This document shows positions 42,949 through 50,818 of a DNA stretch of 64,000 nucleotides, piece after piece. Under the pieces are notes generated by a model. The model had not been told where the DNA came from and made no database searches. It saw only the letters and a program-made list of their open reading frames with translations. The translations under genes and the position numbers were made by a program. The stretch lies in contig NZ_VUYU01000030.1 in assembly GCF_011682065.1 (NCBI RefSeq), positions 1 through 64,000 of the forward strand, read 5' to 3'. Source of the stretch: Massilia rubra (GTDB taxonomy: Bacteria > Pseudomonadota > Gammaproteobacteria > Burkholderiales > Burkholderiaceae_D). The first letter of the stretch is position 1. Each line of letters begins with the position of its first letter.

Positions 42949-43718
42949 AAGCCGTCATCCTGGCCGGCGGCCTCGGCACGCGGATTCTCGAAGAAAGCCA
43001 CCTGAAGCCGAAACCGATGATCGAAATCGGCGGCAAACCGATGCTCTGGCACATCATGAAAGTGTTCTCGCACCACGGCGTGAACGAGTTCATCATCTGC
43101 GTCGGCTACAAGGGTTACCTGATCAAGGAATTCTTTTCCAACTATTTTCTCCACATGTCGGACGTCACCTTCGACATGCAGAACAACCGCATGGAAGTGC
43201 ACGAACGGCACGCCGAACCGTGGCGCGTGACCCTGGTCGACACCGGCGCCGACACCCTCACCGGCGGGCGCTTAAAGCGCGTGCGCGAATACCTGGAACC
43301 GGGTAAGCCCTTCTGCTTCACCTACGGCGATGGCGTGGCAAACATCGACATCGCGGCCGAAATCGCCTTTCACCGCGCCCACGGCCGCCTGGCGACCGTG
43401 GCCGCCGTGCAGCCGCCCGGACGCTACGGCGCGCTGGTGCGCCAGGGCGACGCCGTCACCGCCTTCATGGAAAAACCGCAGGGCGACGGCGGCTGGATCA
43501 ACGGCGGCTTTTTCGTGCTGCAACCGGACGTGGTCGACCTGATCGACGGCGACGATTGCAGTTGGGAAGTCGAACCGATGCAGGCGCTGGCCGCGCAAAA
43601 CCAGTTGATGGCGTACGAGCACGCCGGCTTCTGGCAACCGATGGACACCCTGCGCGAAAAGAACATGCTCGAAGAAATGTGGCAGTCGGGCACGGCGCCA
43701 TGGAAGGTCTGGGCATGA
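42945..43718 (+). CDS. rfbF: Glucose-1-phosphate cytidylyltransferase
   Basis: A 257-residue nucleotidyltransferase making CDP-glucose from CTP and glucose-1-phosphate. LAGGLGTRILEESHLKPKPM is the nucleotide-binding loop with the activating Lys, and VAAVQPPGRYGAL and INGGFFVL match RfbF. The ATG overlaps the GT41 stop (ATGA) and its own stop overlaps the next start. First step of the CDP-deoxysugar path. Confidence 0.95.
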   Translation: MKAVILAGGLGTRILEESHLKPKPMIEIGGKPMLWHIMKVFSHHGVNEFIICVGYKGYLIKEFFSNYFLHMSDVTFDMQNNRMEVHERHAEPWRVTLVDTGADTLTGGRLKRVREYLEPGKPFCFTYGDGVANIDIAAEIAFHRAHGRLATVAAVQPPGRYGALVRQGDAVTAFMEKPQGDGGWINGGFFVLQPDVVDLIDGDDCSWEVEPMQALAAQNQLMAYEHAGFWQPMDTLREKNMLEEMWQSGTAPWKVWA

Positions 43719-44791
43719 GTGACATGCGCGGCATGCACGCGCTCGCGCACGCGTTCCACGGGCGACGCGTGTTCGTCACCGGCCACACCGGCTTCAAGGG
43801 CGCCTGGCTGTGCCTGTTTTTGGCGCGACTGGGCGCGCGCGTGACCGGCTATGCGCTGGCCCCATCCGGCACGCCCACCATGTTCGGCTTAGCCCGCGTG
43901 GGCGACACCCTGGCGCGCCACCACATCGCCGACGTGCGCGACCAGGCCGCCCTCACCGCCGCCATGGCCGAGGCCGCGCCCGAACTGGTGCTGCACCTGG
44001 CGGCCCAGGCGCTGGTGCGCCACAGCTACGCCGACCCGGTAACGACCTGGTCGACCAACGTGATGGGTACCGTGCACGTGCTCGACGCGCTGCGCGCCTG
44101 CCCGAGCGTGCGCGCCGCGCTGGTGGTAACCACCGACAAATGCTACGAGAACCAGCACTGGCCCTGGGGCTACCGCGAAAACGACCGCCTCGGCGGGCAT
44201 GATCCGTACAGCGCCAGCAAGGCCGGCGCCGAACTGGTGGCGCACAGCTACCGCAGCAGTTTCTTTAGCGAAAACGGCCCGCTGATCGCCACCGCGCGCG
44301 CGGGCAACGTGATCGGCGGCGGCGACTGGAGCGCGGACCGCCTGATTCCCGACGCCGTGCGCGCCATGCAACAAGGCAGCGCGCTGCCGGTGCGGAGTCC
44401 CAACGCCACCCGCCCGTGGCAGCACGTGCTCGAACCGCTGCACGGCTACCTGCTGCTGGCCGCGCGCCTGCTGGCCGGCGACGCTTCCTGCGCCGGCGCC
44501 TACAACTTCGGCCCCGACGCCGCCGACAACCTGTCGGTCGCGACCCTGTTGAAACGCTTGCAAACCCACTGGCCGCAGCTGGCATGGCGCCTCGACGGCG
44601 ACCAGCACGCCGCCCGGGAAGCCGCCCTGCTCTACCTCGATTCAAGCAAGGCGCGCCACGAGCTCGACTGGCAAGTGCGCTGGCCGCTGGCGACCGGCAT
44701 CGAACAGACGGCCGCCTGGTACGCCGCCGCGCACGAAGAGCGCGACATGCGCGCCTTTACCGAACAACAACTGGAGCATTTCTGCGCATGA
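43715..44791 (+). CDS. rfbG: CDP-glucose 4,6-dehydratase
   Basis: A 358-residue extended-SDR enzyme producing CDP-4-keto-6-deoxyglucose. GHTGFKGAWL is the NAD loop, TTDKCYEN the catalytic Thr/Asp region, and HDPYSASKAGAEL carries the Y-x-x-x-K pair. Length matches the family. It overlaps both neighbours by 4 nt. Confidence 0.95.
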   Translation: MSDMRGMHALAHAFHGRRVFVTGHTGFKGAWLCLFLARLGARVTGYALAPSGTPTMFGLARVGDTLARHHIADVRDQAALTAAMAEAAPELVLHLAAQALVRHSYADPVTTWSTNVMGTVHVLDALRACPSVRAALVVTTDKCYENQHWPWGYRENDRLGGHDPYSASKAGAELVAHSYRSSFFSENGPLIATARAGNVIGGGDWSADRLIPDAVRAMQQGSALPVRSPNATRPWQHVLEPLHGYLLLAARLLAGDASCAGAYNFGPDAADNLSVATLLKRLQTHWPQLAWRLDGDQHAAREAALLYLDSSKARHELDWQVRWPLATGIEQTAAWYAAAHEERDMRAFTEQQLEHFCA

Positions 44792-46029
44792 CGACGCCCG
44801 CCCGCTCCTGCCGCGCTTGCGGCGCACCGCTGCACCACAGCTTTGCCGACCTGGGCCTCTCGCCCGTGTCGAACGCCTTTGTCGAGCCGGACCAGGCCGC
44901 CGAGGGCGAGATGTTCTATCCGCTGCACGCCATGGTGTGCGCCCGGTGCTGGCTGGTGCAACTGGCCGACGCCACCCGCGCCGAACTGCATTTCCACGCC
45001 AACTACGTGTATTTCTCCTCATTTTCGAGCAGCTGGCTGGCGCACGCGCGCGCCTACGTCGACCAGATGACGGCGCGGCTTGGCTTGAACGGGTCCAGCC
45101 GCGTGATGGAAATCGCCAGCAACGACGGCTACCTGCTGCAATACTTCCAGCAAGCGGGCATTCCCTGCATCGGCATCGAACCGAGCGGCAATACGGCGGC
45201 GGCGGCGCGCGCACGCGGCATCGACACGCGCGAACTGTTCTTCAACCGCGCCACGGCAAGCGCGCTGGCGGCGCAGGGCGAACAGGTCGACCTTTTACTG
45301 GGCAACAACGTGCTGGCTCATGTGCCCGACCTGCACGACTTCGTCGGCGCCATGCCGGCCGTGATGAAGCCGCAAGCGGTGGCCACCCTGGAATTTCCCC
45401 ACCTGCTGCGCCTGATCGCCGACCAGCAGTTCGACACGATTTACCACGAACACTATGCATATTTATCCCTGACCGCCTTGATGCCCGTGTTCGCGCGCGC
45501 CGGCCTGCGCGTGTTCGACATCGAGCACTTGACTACCCACGGCGGCAGCCTGCGCGTGCACGCCTGCCTGCCAGGGGCGGCGCACGCCACCACGGCGCAG
45601 GTCGCCGCTTGCCTGGAACAGGAACAGGCCGCCGGCCTCATGCGCCTGGACACCTACACCGGCTTTGGCGAGCGCATGCGCGCCACCAAGCGCGCGCTGC
45701 AACGCTTTTTGATCGACGCCAAGGACCAGGGCAAGACCATCGCCGCCTACGGCGCGGCAGCCAAGGGCAACACCCTGCTCAACTACTGCGGCATCGGCGC
45801 CGACATCATCGACTACGTGGTTGACAGCAATCCCGCCAAGCAAGGCAAGCTGCTGCCAGGCAGCCGCATCCCGGTGCGCGCGCCGGACGCCGTGTTCGAG
45901 ACGCGTCCCGACTACCTGTTGATCCTGCCGTGGAACATCAAGGACGAATTGATGAGCCAGATGGCCGGCATCCGCGACTGGGGCGGGCAATTCCTGCTGG
46001 CCAACCCGCACATCCACGTGGTGGCCTGA
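44788..46029 (+). CDS. Sugar C-methyltransferase (TylC3/NovU-like)
   Basis: A 413-residue methyltransferase in the usual three parts: N-terminal zinc-binding region (C-R-A-C near residue 9 and C-A-R-C near 54), central SAM-binding Rossmann domain (E-I-A-S-N-D-G-Y-L-L), and C-terminal domain with A-A-Y-G-A-A-A-K-G and YVVDSNPAKQGKLLPGS. This family methylates C3 (or C5) of 4-keto-6-deoxy nucleotide sugars. No RfbH-type 3-dehydratase is present, so the methyl group would go on a sugar that keeps its C3 hydroxyl. Confidence 0.9.
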   Translation: MTTPARSCRACGAPLHHSFADLGLSPVSNAFVEPDQAAEGEMFYPLHAMVCARCWLVQLADATRAELHFHANYVYFSSFSSSWLAHARAYVDQMTARLGLNGSSRVMEIASNDGYLLQYFQQAGIPCIGIEPSGNTAAAARARGIDTRELFFNRATASALAAQGEQVDLLLGNNVLAHVPDLHDFVGAMPAVMKPQAVATLEFPHLLRLIADQQFDTIYHEHYAYLSLTALMPVFARAGLRVFDIEHLTTHGGSLRVHACLPGAAHATTAQVAACLEQEQAAGLMRLDTYTGFGERMRATKRALQRFLIDAKDQGKTIAAYGAAAKGNTLLNYCGIGADIIDYVVDSNPAKQGKLLPGSRIPVRAPDAVFETRPDYLLILPWNIKDELMSQMAGIRDWGGQFLLANPHIHVVA

Positions 46030-46571
46030 TGCGATTGACCCCGACACCGCTGGCCGGCGCATTTCTCATCGACATCGATCCGGTCGAGGACGAGCGCGGC
46101 CTGTTCGCGCGCACCGTCTGCGCAGACGAGTTCGCGCGGGATGGCCTGGTGAGCCATTTCGTGCAGCAAAGCGTGTCCTGGAATCCGCGCGCCGGCACCT
46201 TGCGCGGCTTGCACTTCCAGATCGCGCCGGATCAAGAAATCAAGCTGGTGCGGGTTACGCGCGGCGCGATTTTTGACGTCATCGTCGACTTGCGGCCAGG
46301 CTCGGCCACCTATGGCAAGGCATTCCACGCCGAACTGTCGGCCGAGAACCGCCGCCAGTTATATATTCCCACCGGCATGGCGCACGGCTTCCAGAGCCTG
46401 CAGGCCGGCACCGAAGTCCTGTATCAGATGAGCGCGCCGTTCCGCCCCGCTTCCGCGCGCGGTCTGCGCTGGGACGATGCGGCCCTCAACATTCCCTGGC
46501 CGCCCTGCGCGACGCGCACGATCGCCGACAATGACCGGGCATGGCCGACCCTGGCCGGCCTTACCTCTTAA
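46029..46571 (+). CDS. RmlC-like sugar 3,5-epimerase
   Basis: A 180-residue cupin epimerase. H62 in L-R-G-L-H-F-Q is the catalytic base; I-K-L-V-R-V-T-R-G-A-I-F-D-V-x-V-D-L-R and Y-I-P-x-G-M-A-H-G-F are family marks, and the Tyr in V-L-Y-Q-M is the usual acid. RmlC itself acts on dTDP sugars, but no other dTDP-rhamnose gene is present; here the CDP-4-keto sugar is the likely substrate. The ATG overlaps the methyltransferase stop. Confidence 0.9.
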   Translation: MRLTPTPLAGAFLIDIDPVEDERGLFARTVCADEFARDGLVSHFVQQSVSWNPRAGTLRGLHFQIAPDQEIKLVRVTRGAIFDVIVDLRPGSATYGKAFHAELSAENRRQLYIPTGMAHGFQSLQAGTEVLYQMSAPFRPASARGLRWDDAALNIPWPPCATRTIADNDRAWPTLAGLTS

Positions 46572-46591
46572 CTTCCCTGTGAAGGAACGCC

Positions 46592-47722
46592 ATGATTCCC
46601 GTTTTTAAGCCGCTGATCGAAAAAGAAGAAATCGACGCCAGCCGTGAATCGCTCGAAATGGGCTGGCTCGGCATGGGCAGTTACGTGTCCGGGTTCGAAA
46701 ACAAGGTCAAGGAAATCCTCGGCACCGAAGAGCGCTACGTCGCCGCCCTCAGTACCGGCACCGCCGGGCTGCACGTGGCCTTGCTGATCGCCGGCGTCGG
46801 CCCGGGCGACGAAGTCATCGTGTCCTCGTTCAACTGCTCGGCCGACTTCCAGGCCATTTCGTGGGTGGGGGCCGAGATCGTCTTCTGCGACTGCCTCGAC
46901 GAGACCCTGGCGATCGACATGAAACAAGCCGCCACGCTCGTCACGCCCAAGACAAAAGCCATTATCGTCATGGATTACGATTGCATCCTCTGCGATCATG
47001 ACGAGATTGCCGAATTTGCCGCCACCCACAAGCTGCGCGTGATCCATGACGCCGCGCACTCCTTCGGCTCCCACTACAAGGGCAAGCCGGTCGGCAGCTT
47101 TTCGGACATCTGCGTATTCAGCCACGACCCGGTCAAAACCATCACCTGCCTCGACGGCGGCACCATCGTCGTCAAGACCAAGGAAGAACTGGCCATGGTG
47201 CACGAACTGCGCCTGCTCGGCATGCAGCAGCCGGCCTCGGTCATGTACCAGAACCAGCGCGCCTGGACCTTCGATGTCGAGCGCGTCGGCTACCGCTACC
47301 ACATGCTCAATATGCACGCCGCCATCGGACTGGCCCAGCTCTCCAAGCTGGACTTGATCGCCAGCAGCCGGCGCGAGGCCTGCATCAAATACAACGCCCT
47401 GCTGGCCGGGATCGACCAGGTGCGCACGCCGCTGACCGACTTTAACGACGTCAACCCTTTTCTGTACTACATCCGCGTGCCGGCCGGGGACCGCGACGAG
47501 CTGCGCAAGTTTTTGAAGGACAACGGGGTCGACACCGGCATCCACTGGCAACCGGGGCACTGGTTCTCGCTGTGGAAAAACTGCCGCGCGGGCGACCTCA
47601 GCGTGACCGACCGGGTCGGCAATGAAATCCTGTCCTTGCCGCTGCACTCGCGCATGGACCTGGCCCTGGTCGACGAAGTGTGCCGCCAGATCGGGATGTA
47701 TTTCGCGGCTAAAACAGCATGA
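46592..47722 (+). CDS. DegT/DnrJ/EryC1/StrS aminotransferase
   Basis: A 376-residue PLP sugar aminotransferase. K182 in F-S-H-D-P-V-K-T-I-T is the PLP Lys, G-T-A-G-L-H-V-A binds phosphate, and H-D-A-A-H-S-F-G the ring. The segment after the Lys reads C-L-D-G-G where most members have G-E-G-G. It should aminate the 4-keto group. It starts 20 nt after the epimerase, with GAAGGA as ribosome site, and overlaps the acetyltransferase by 4 nt. Confidence 0.92.
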   Translation: MIPVFKPLIEKEEIDASRESLEMGWLGMGSYVSGFENKVKEILGTEERYVAALSTGTAGLHVALLIAGVGPGDEVIVSSFNCSADFQAISWVGAEIVFCDCLDETLAIDMKQAATLVTPKTKAIIVMDYDCILCDHDEIAEFAATHKLRVIHDAAHSFGSHYKGKPVGSFSDICVFSHDPVKTITCLDGGTIVVKTKEELAMVHELRLLGMQQPASVMYQNQRAWTFDVERVGYRYHMLNMHAAIGLAQLSKLDLIASSRREACIKYNALLAGIDQVRTPLTDFNDVNPFLYYIRVPAGDRDELRKFLKDNGVDTGIHWQPGHWFSLWKNCRAGDLSVTDRVGNEILSLPLHSRMDLALVDEVCRQIGMYFAAKTA

Positions 47723-48360
47723 GCGGCATGAACGGGCAAGCCCTGTTTGCCGCCTACAAACTGGCGGCCGGCGCCGGGGCCGACCTGGTGATCCCCGTGG
47801 GGCGGCCGGTCGAAGCCCTGCTGCGCCCGATCGCCACCGCCAGCGCCCACATCAACTTGACGGATGCGCGCCTGCTCAGCGAATGGCGCAACCGCTTCGT
47901 CACATCGTTCCTGACCGAGTTCGATGCGCACGAAACGCGCACCGCCAACTGGCTGGCCACGGCGGTCGCGCACGATCCGGGCAAGATCCTGTTCATGGTC
48001 GACACCCTCGACGGCCGCCCGGTCGGGCACGTGGGACTCGGCTTCATCGACTGGGACAAGGGTTACGTGGAAGCGGACGCCATCGTGCGCGGCGGCGAGT
48101 GCCGCAAGGGCTTGATGACGGCCGCGTTGCAGGCGCTGCTGCACTGGGCGCGCGTGGGCCTGGGCCTGCCCGATGCCTGGGTGCGGGTGCGCTCCGACAA
48201 CCCGGCGGTGGCGTTTTACCGGAAGGCGGGCTTTAGTGAAGTCAAGCGTGTACCGCTGGCCAGCAGCAGCGCCGGCGGGCAAGTTACCTGGACCGAAGAC
48301 CCGGCGGCCGGCGACGACGCCCCGGCGCTGGTCTACATGCGCTACCAGGCGCCGGTTTAG
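47719..48360 (+). CDS. GNAT-family acyltransferase
   Basis: A 213-residue GNAT protein. The acyl-CoA loop is in the G-G-E-C-R-K-G-L-M-T-A-A segment (Q/RxxGxG/A type, imperfect) and the C-terminal N-P-A-V-A-F-Y-R-K-A-G-F motif is clear. In this cluster it could acylate the amino group placed by the aminotransferase. It overlaps that gene (ATGA). The long tail (about residues 180-213) is not conserved in my recollection. Confidence 0.85.
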   Translation: MSGMNGQALFAAYKLAAGAGADLVIPVGRPVEALLRPIATASAHINLTDARLLSEWRNRFVTSFLTEFDAHETRTANWLATAVAHDPGKILFMVDTLDGRPVGHVGLGFIDWDKGYVEADAIVRGGECRKGLMTAALQALLHWARVGLGLPDAWVRVRSDNPAVAFYRKAGFSEVKRVPLASSSAGGQVTWTEDPAAGDDAPALVYMRYQAPV

Positions 48361-48367
48361 GCACGGC

Positions 48368-49015
48368 ATGGCGCACGAACACCTGATCCAGTACACCTGC
48401 CAGCAGGTCGGCACGTTTTTTCCGGGCATGGACCCGACCGTGCTGCAAGGCATCATCGCGCACCATTGGGACGCGACCATGGCGCGGCTGCAGGCCTGCA
48501 TCGACAAGGTGAAAATGTGGCCGCAAGGGCAATTCAATCACTTGAATTCAAGCCAGTACTGCCAGTATTTGTACTTTTTATCGAATACGATCTGGCGTGA
48601 AGACCGTGGCGGGGAAGCGCTGGGCGTAGCGACGCGCCTGTTCCTGCTCAACAAGGCGCTCAACGGCATCGACCTGTTTTACGAGATCGCCATGCCGGAC
48701 GTGTTTTTCATCGGGCACTCGGTGGGGATCGTGCTGGCCAAGGCGACGTATGGCAACTACCTGGTGCTGTACCAAAATTGCACGGTCGGCAAGAACCACG
48801 GCGTGGCCCCGGTGTTGGGCGATGGCGTGATTATGTATCCCAACAGCGCCATCATCGGCCGCTGCCGGATTGGCGCCAACACGGCGGTGTCGCAAGGCAC
48901 GGGCGTGATCAACCGCGACACGCCGGGCGAGTGCATGGTGTTCGCCGGCACGGCGGGCGAACTGACCATCAAAGCGGCCAAGCGGCCCCTGATCGACGAC
49001 TTCTTCCGCCACTGA
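48368..49015 (+). CDS. Hexapeptide-repeat acyltransferase (serine acetyltransferase-like)
   Basis: A 215-residue protein with a helical N-terminal half like serine acetyltransferase (CysE) and a C-terminal left-handed beta-helix (V-G-I-V-L-A-K-A, Q-N-C-T-V-G, L-G-D-G-V-I-M-Y-P-N-S-A-I-I-G, I-G-A-N-T-A-V-S). The I-G-H-S-V-G His and the N-H-G-V-A-P loop fit an active acyltransferase. As last gene of the cluster it more likely modifies the sugar than serine. It starts 7 nt after the GNAT stop. Confidence 0.82.
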   Translation: MAHEHLIQYTCQQVGTFFPGMDPTVLQGIIAHHWDATMARLQACIDKVKMWPQGQFNHLNSSQYCQYLYFLSNTIWREDRGGEALGVATRLFLLNKALNGIDLFYEIAMPDVFFIGHSVGIVLAKATYGNYLVLYQNCTVGKNHGVAPVLGDGVIMYPNSAIIGRCRIGANTAVSQGTGVINRDTPGECMVFAGTAGELTIKAAKRPLIDDFFRH

Positions 49016-49029
49016 AACGTTTTTCAACC

Positions 49030-49096
49030 GGGGTCAGAGCTTTAACTCGAAACATTATCAGATCCGGCATGCGCAGGATCCGAACGTTGCGCTCGC
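49030..49096 (-). pseudogene. Antitoxin gene fragment beside a solo repeat end
   Basis: Bases 49057-49096 match 50333-50372 inside the intact DUF433 antitoxin gene at 38 of 40 positions; read on the minus strand they encode R-N-V-R-I-L-R-M-P-D-L-I. Bases 49030-49056 match the terminal repeat of the miniature element at 22 of 27 positions. The fragment is thus a leftover of an earlier antitoxin copy trapped between repeat ends. The rest of the gap up to 49429 (after the full repeat) shows no gene. Confidence 0.7.
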
Positions 49097-49269
49097 AATT
49101 CGGGGTCTGACCTCTGATTCGAAACATTTCACAGTTTGTGGTGTTGAACTCACAGTAACGGCGGTTTCGACAAGCAGGCAAGGCGACGCGCACGCACGCG
49201 AGGCCAGGGAGGTTTGCTTGATGCCACAATGTTTCAAGTCAGAGGTCAGACCCCGGTGTTGGCGCGAAG
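49097..49269. repeat. Left copy of 173-bp direct repeat / miniature element
   Basis: The sequence recurs at 50638-50810 in the same orientation with few changes. Its core, 49102-49254 (153 bp), has terminal inverted repeats of 27 bp (25 matching), starting GGGGTCTGACCTCTGA. It encodes no protein of note. The build is that of a MITE-like or REP-associated element. Confidence 0.75.
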
Positions 49270-49429
49270 ATCGGCGCCGGTCGGCCGGAGGCGACTGGGC
49301 ACGTATCGTCCCTATCATTGAAGATGAACTGGCGGGCGAGGATCATACGTTCGTGGAGTTTGTTGCCGACGCAAGGGGCTGATCGTTTTCATGACGCGTC
49401 TGCCACAGCGTTGGTATATCGCCTGAAAG

Positions 49430-49888
49430 CTAAGTTTCCGGATCAATAAACAGGCTGGGCGGATTGTCATATGGATTAATCACGGTAATGCCACGATGGC
49501 GGAAGTCGCTGATATTTTGCGTGACAGCAATCGCATCGCCATGCATGGCGATGATCGCAATGATCGCCAGGTCATTCGCCTCTTTCGTCCCGTGCCGCGC
49601 CAGTCTGCGCCCCCATTCGCGCGCCGCTAACGCGTCCAAGGGAAGAATACGGTCATTGAAAACGGAGAGGATTTTGTCGAAATCTTGTTCTATCTGTCGT
49701 GCCGCAAGGACTTTAGCCGGATCCGATTTCCTTTTCAGCAGTTCAATACCTTTTTGCACCTCTTGAAGGGTCATCAAGGTAAGATAGAGATCAGAATCGT
49801 TGACCGTTGCCATCCATTTGTCGACGTTTGCATTGCGGTTCGCACTGCCGATTCGCTTCACGACGTTGGTGTCGAGAACATACTTCAC
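49430..49888 (-). CDS. PIN-domain toxin (VapC/FitB-like)
   Basis: A 152-residue PIN ribonuclease. Acidic site residues are present: D6 in V-L-D-T-N, E43 in L-Q-E-V-Q-K-G, and the D in A-N-D-L-A-I-I-A, and the D in N-I-S-D-F. It would cut RNA when freed from its antitoxin. It starts at a GTG overlapping the antitoxin stop (GTGA), so translation is coupled. Confidence 0.88.
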   Translation of the reverse strand: MKYVLDTNVVKRIGSANRNANVDKWMATVNDSDLYLTLMTLQEVQKGIELLKRKSDPAKVLAARQIEQDFDKILSVFNDRILPLDALAAREWGRRLARHGTKEANDLAIIAIIAMHGDAIAVTQNISDFRHRGITVINPYDNPPSLFIDPET

Positions 49889-50490
49889 TCCTCTACCGCC
49901 AGTTCATCGAGTGCATCCAGGCCCAGCGTCACGATTGCGCGCTTGAACGATATCTTCGGGTACGGCCTTCCCTTCTTGGGAATGGCGCGCGCATAATCGC
50001 TCGCAAGTTGCACTTCGGCGCGGGTGAGACCGGGGTAGTCGCGCAGCACAGCATCGATTTCAGCGCCACCGTCGAGCAGCGCCGAAATACGATACACCTC
50101 GACGCTCGTCCCCTTGATCAGTGGATCGTCCGGATTGCCATCAACGCTGTTTTTCAAGCGATTGAGCGTGCCGAGCCGCCTTACGACCTCGTTTCGCAAC
50201 TGCGCAAGGGGAAGTGAAAAGCCGCCGACGATGACCTGATTCGCGCTTCGGCCACTCAGCAATGCCTCATGAAGGGCGCGCCGGCCTTGAGGAGTCAGCA
50301 AGTGGCCGACGTCGTTGAGTGCTTGCAGATAGATCAGATCCGGCATGCGCAGGACCCGAACGTTGCGCTTGCCCCGCGTGAGCGTCACCGCAAGCCCCGC
50401 ATGCTCATCGACGGTGCGGGAGATGTTCTTAAGCGAGTCGCCGAACACGAACGCCGCTTCGCGTAACGTCAGCACCGTTGTATCAGCCAT
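49885..50490 (-). CDS. DUF433-containing antitoxin (VapB45-like)
   Basis: A 201-residue protein. The first 75 residues contain a helix-turn-helix-like segment (LTLREAAFVFGDSLKNISRTVDE), probably for DNA binding at its own promoter. Residues 125-185 form a DUF433 domain (D-P-L-I-K-G-T-S-V-E-V-Y-R-I, Y-P-G-L-T-R-A-E-V-Q-L-A-S-D-Y-A). It precedes the PIN toxin in the same operon, which is the normal antitoxin-first order. Confidence 0.85.
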   Translation of the reverse strand: MADTTVLTLREAAFVFGDSLKNISRTVDEHAGLAVTLTRGKRNVRVLRMPDLIYLQALNDVGHLLTPQGRRALHEALLSGRSANQVIVGGFSLPLAQLRNEVVRRLGTLNRLKNSVDGNPDDPLIKGTSVEVYRISALLDGGAEIDAVLRDYPGLTRAEVQLASDYARAIPKKGRPYPKISFKRAIVTLGLDALDELAVEE

Positions 50491-50563
50491 GGCCTCCGCT
50501 CCTGAAGAACTAAATCCACCCCAATTTTAGGGTCCGATTAGGGCCAAGTCAAACCAATTAGTT

Positions 50564-50623
50564 GCGACTGCGAGAAGTCGAGCATGGCGCTCATCTGCTT
50601 GATGAACTCTTTTTGCACCACGT
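50564..50623 (-). pseudogene. Fragment of the neighbouring membrane-protein gene
   Basis: This stretch matches 51007-51065 inside the next gene; on the minus strand it reads V-Q-K-E-F-I-K-Q-M-S-A-M-L-D-F-S-Q. It is cut off from any reading frame of useful length and lies directly before the right repeat copy, so it is a leftover from rearrangement between repeat copies. Bases 50491-50563 show nothing beyond possible promoter sequence of the antitoxin gene. Confidence 0.7.
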
Positions 50624-50637
50624 GCCGTAATTCGCGT

Positions 50638-50810
50638 AATTCGGGGTCTGACCTCTGATTCGAAACATTTCACAGTCTGTGGTGTTGAACTCACAGTAAC
50701 GGCGGTTTCGACAAGCCGACAAGGCGACGCGCACGCGCGCGCGGCCAAGGAGGTTTGCTTGATGCCACAATGTTTCAAGTCAGAGGTCAGACCCCGGTGT
50801 TGGCGTGAAG
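50638..50810. repeat. Right copy of 173-bp direct repeat / miniature element
   Basis: Partner of 49097-49269, same orientation and same length; the 153-bp core is 50643-50795. The right end lies 8 bp from the stop codon of the membrane-protein gene. Together the two copies bracket the toxin-antitoxin genes. Confidence 0.75.
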
Positions 50811-50818
50811 CGCGGGCT

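Noticed and set aside
49102-50795. Complete insertion sequence around the toxin-antitoxin genes
   Set aside because: No transposase is encoded; only short elements with terminal repeats are present, so they are listed as repeats.
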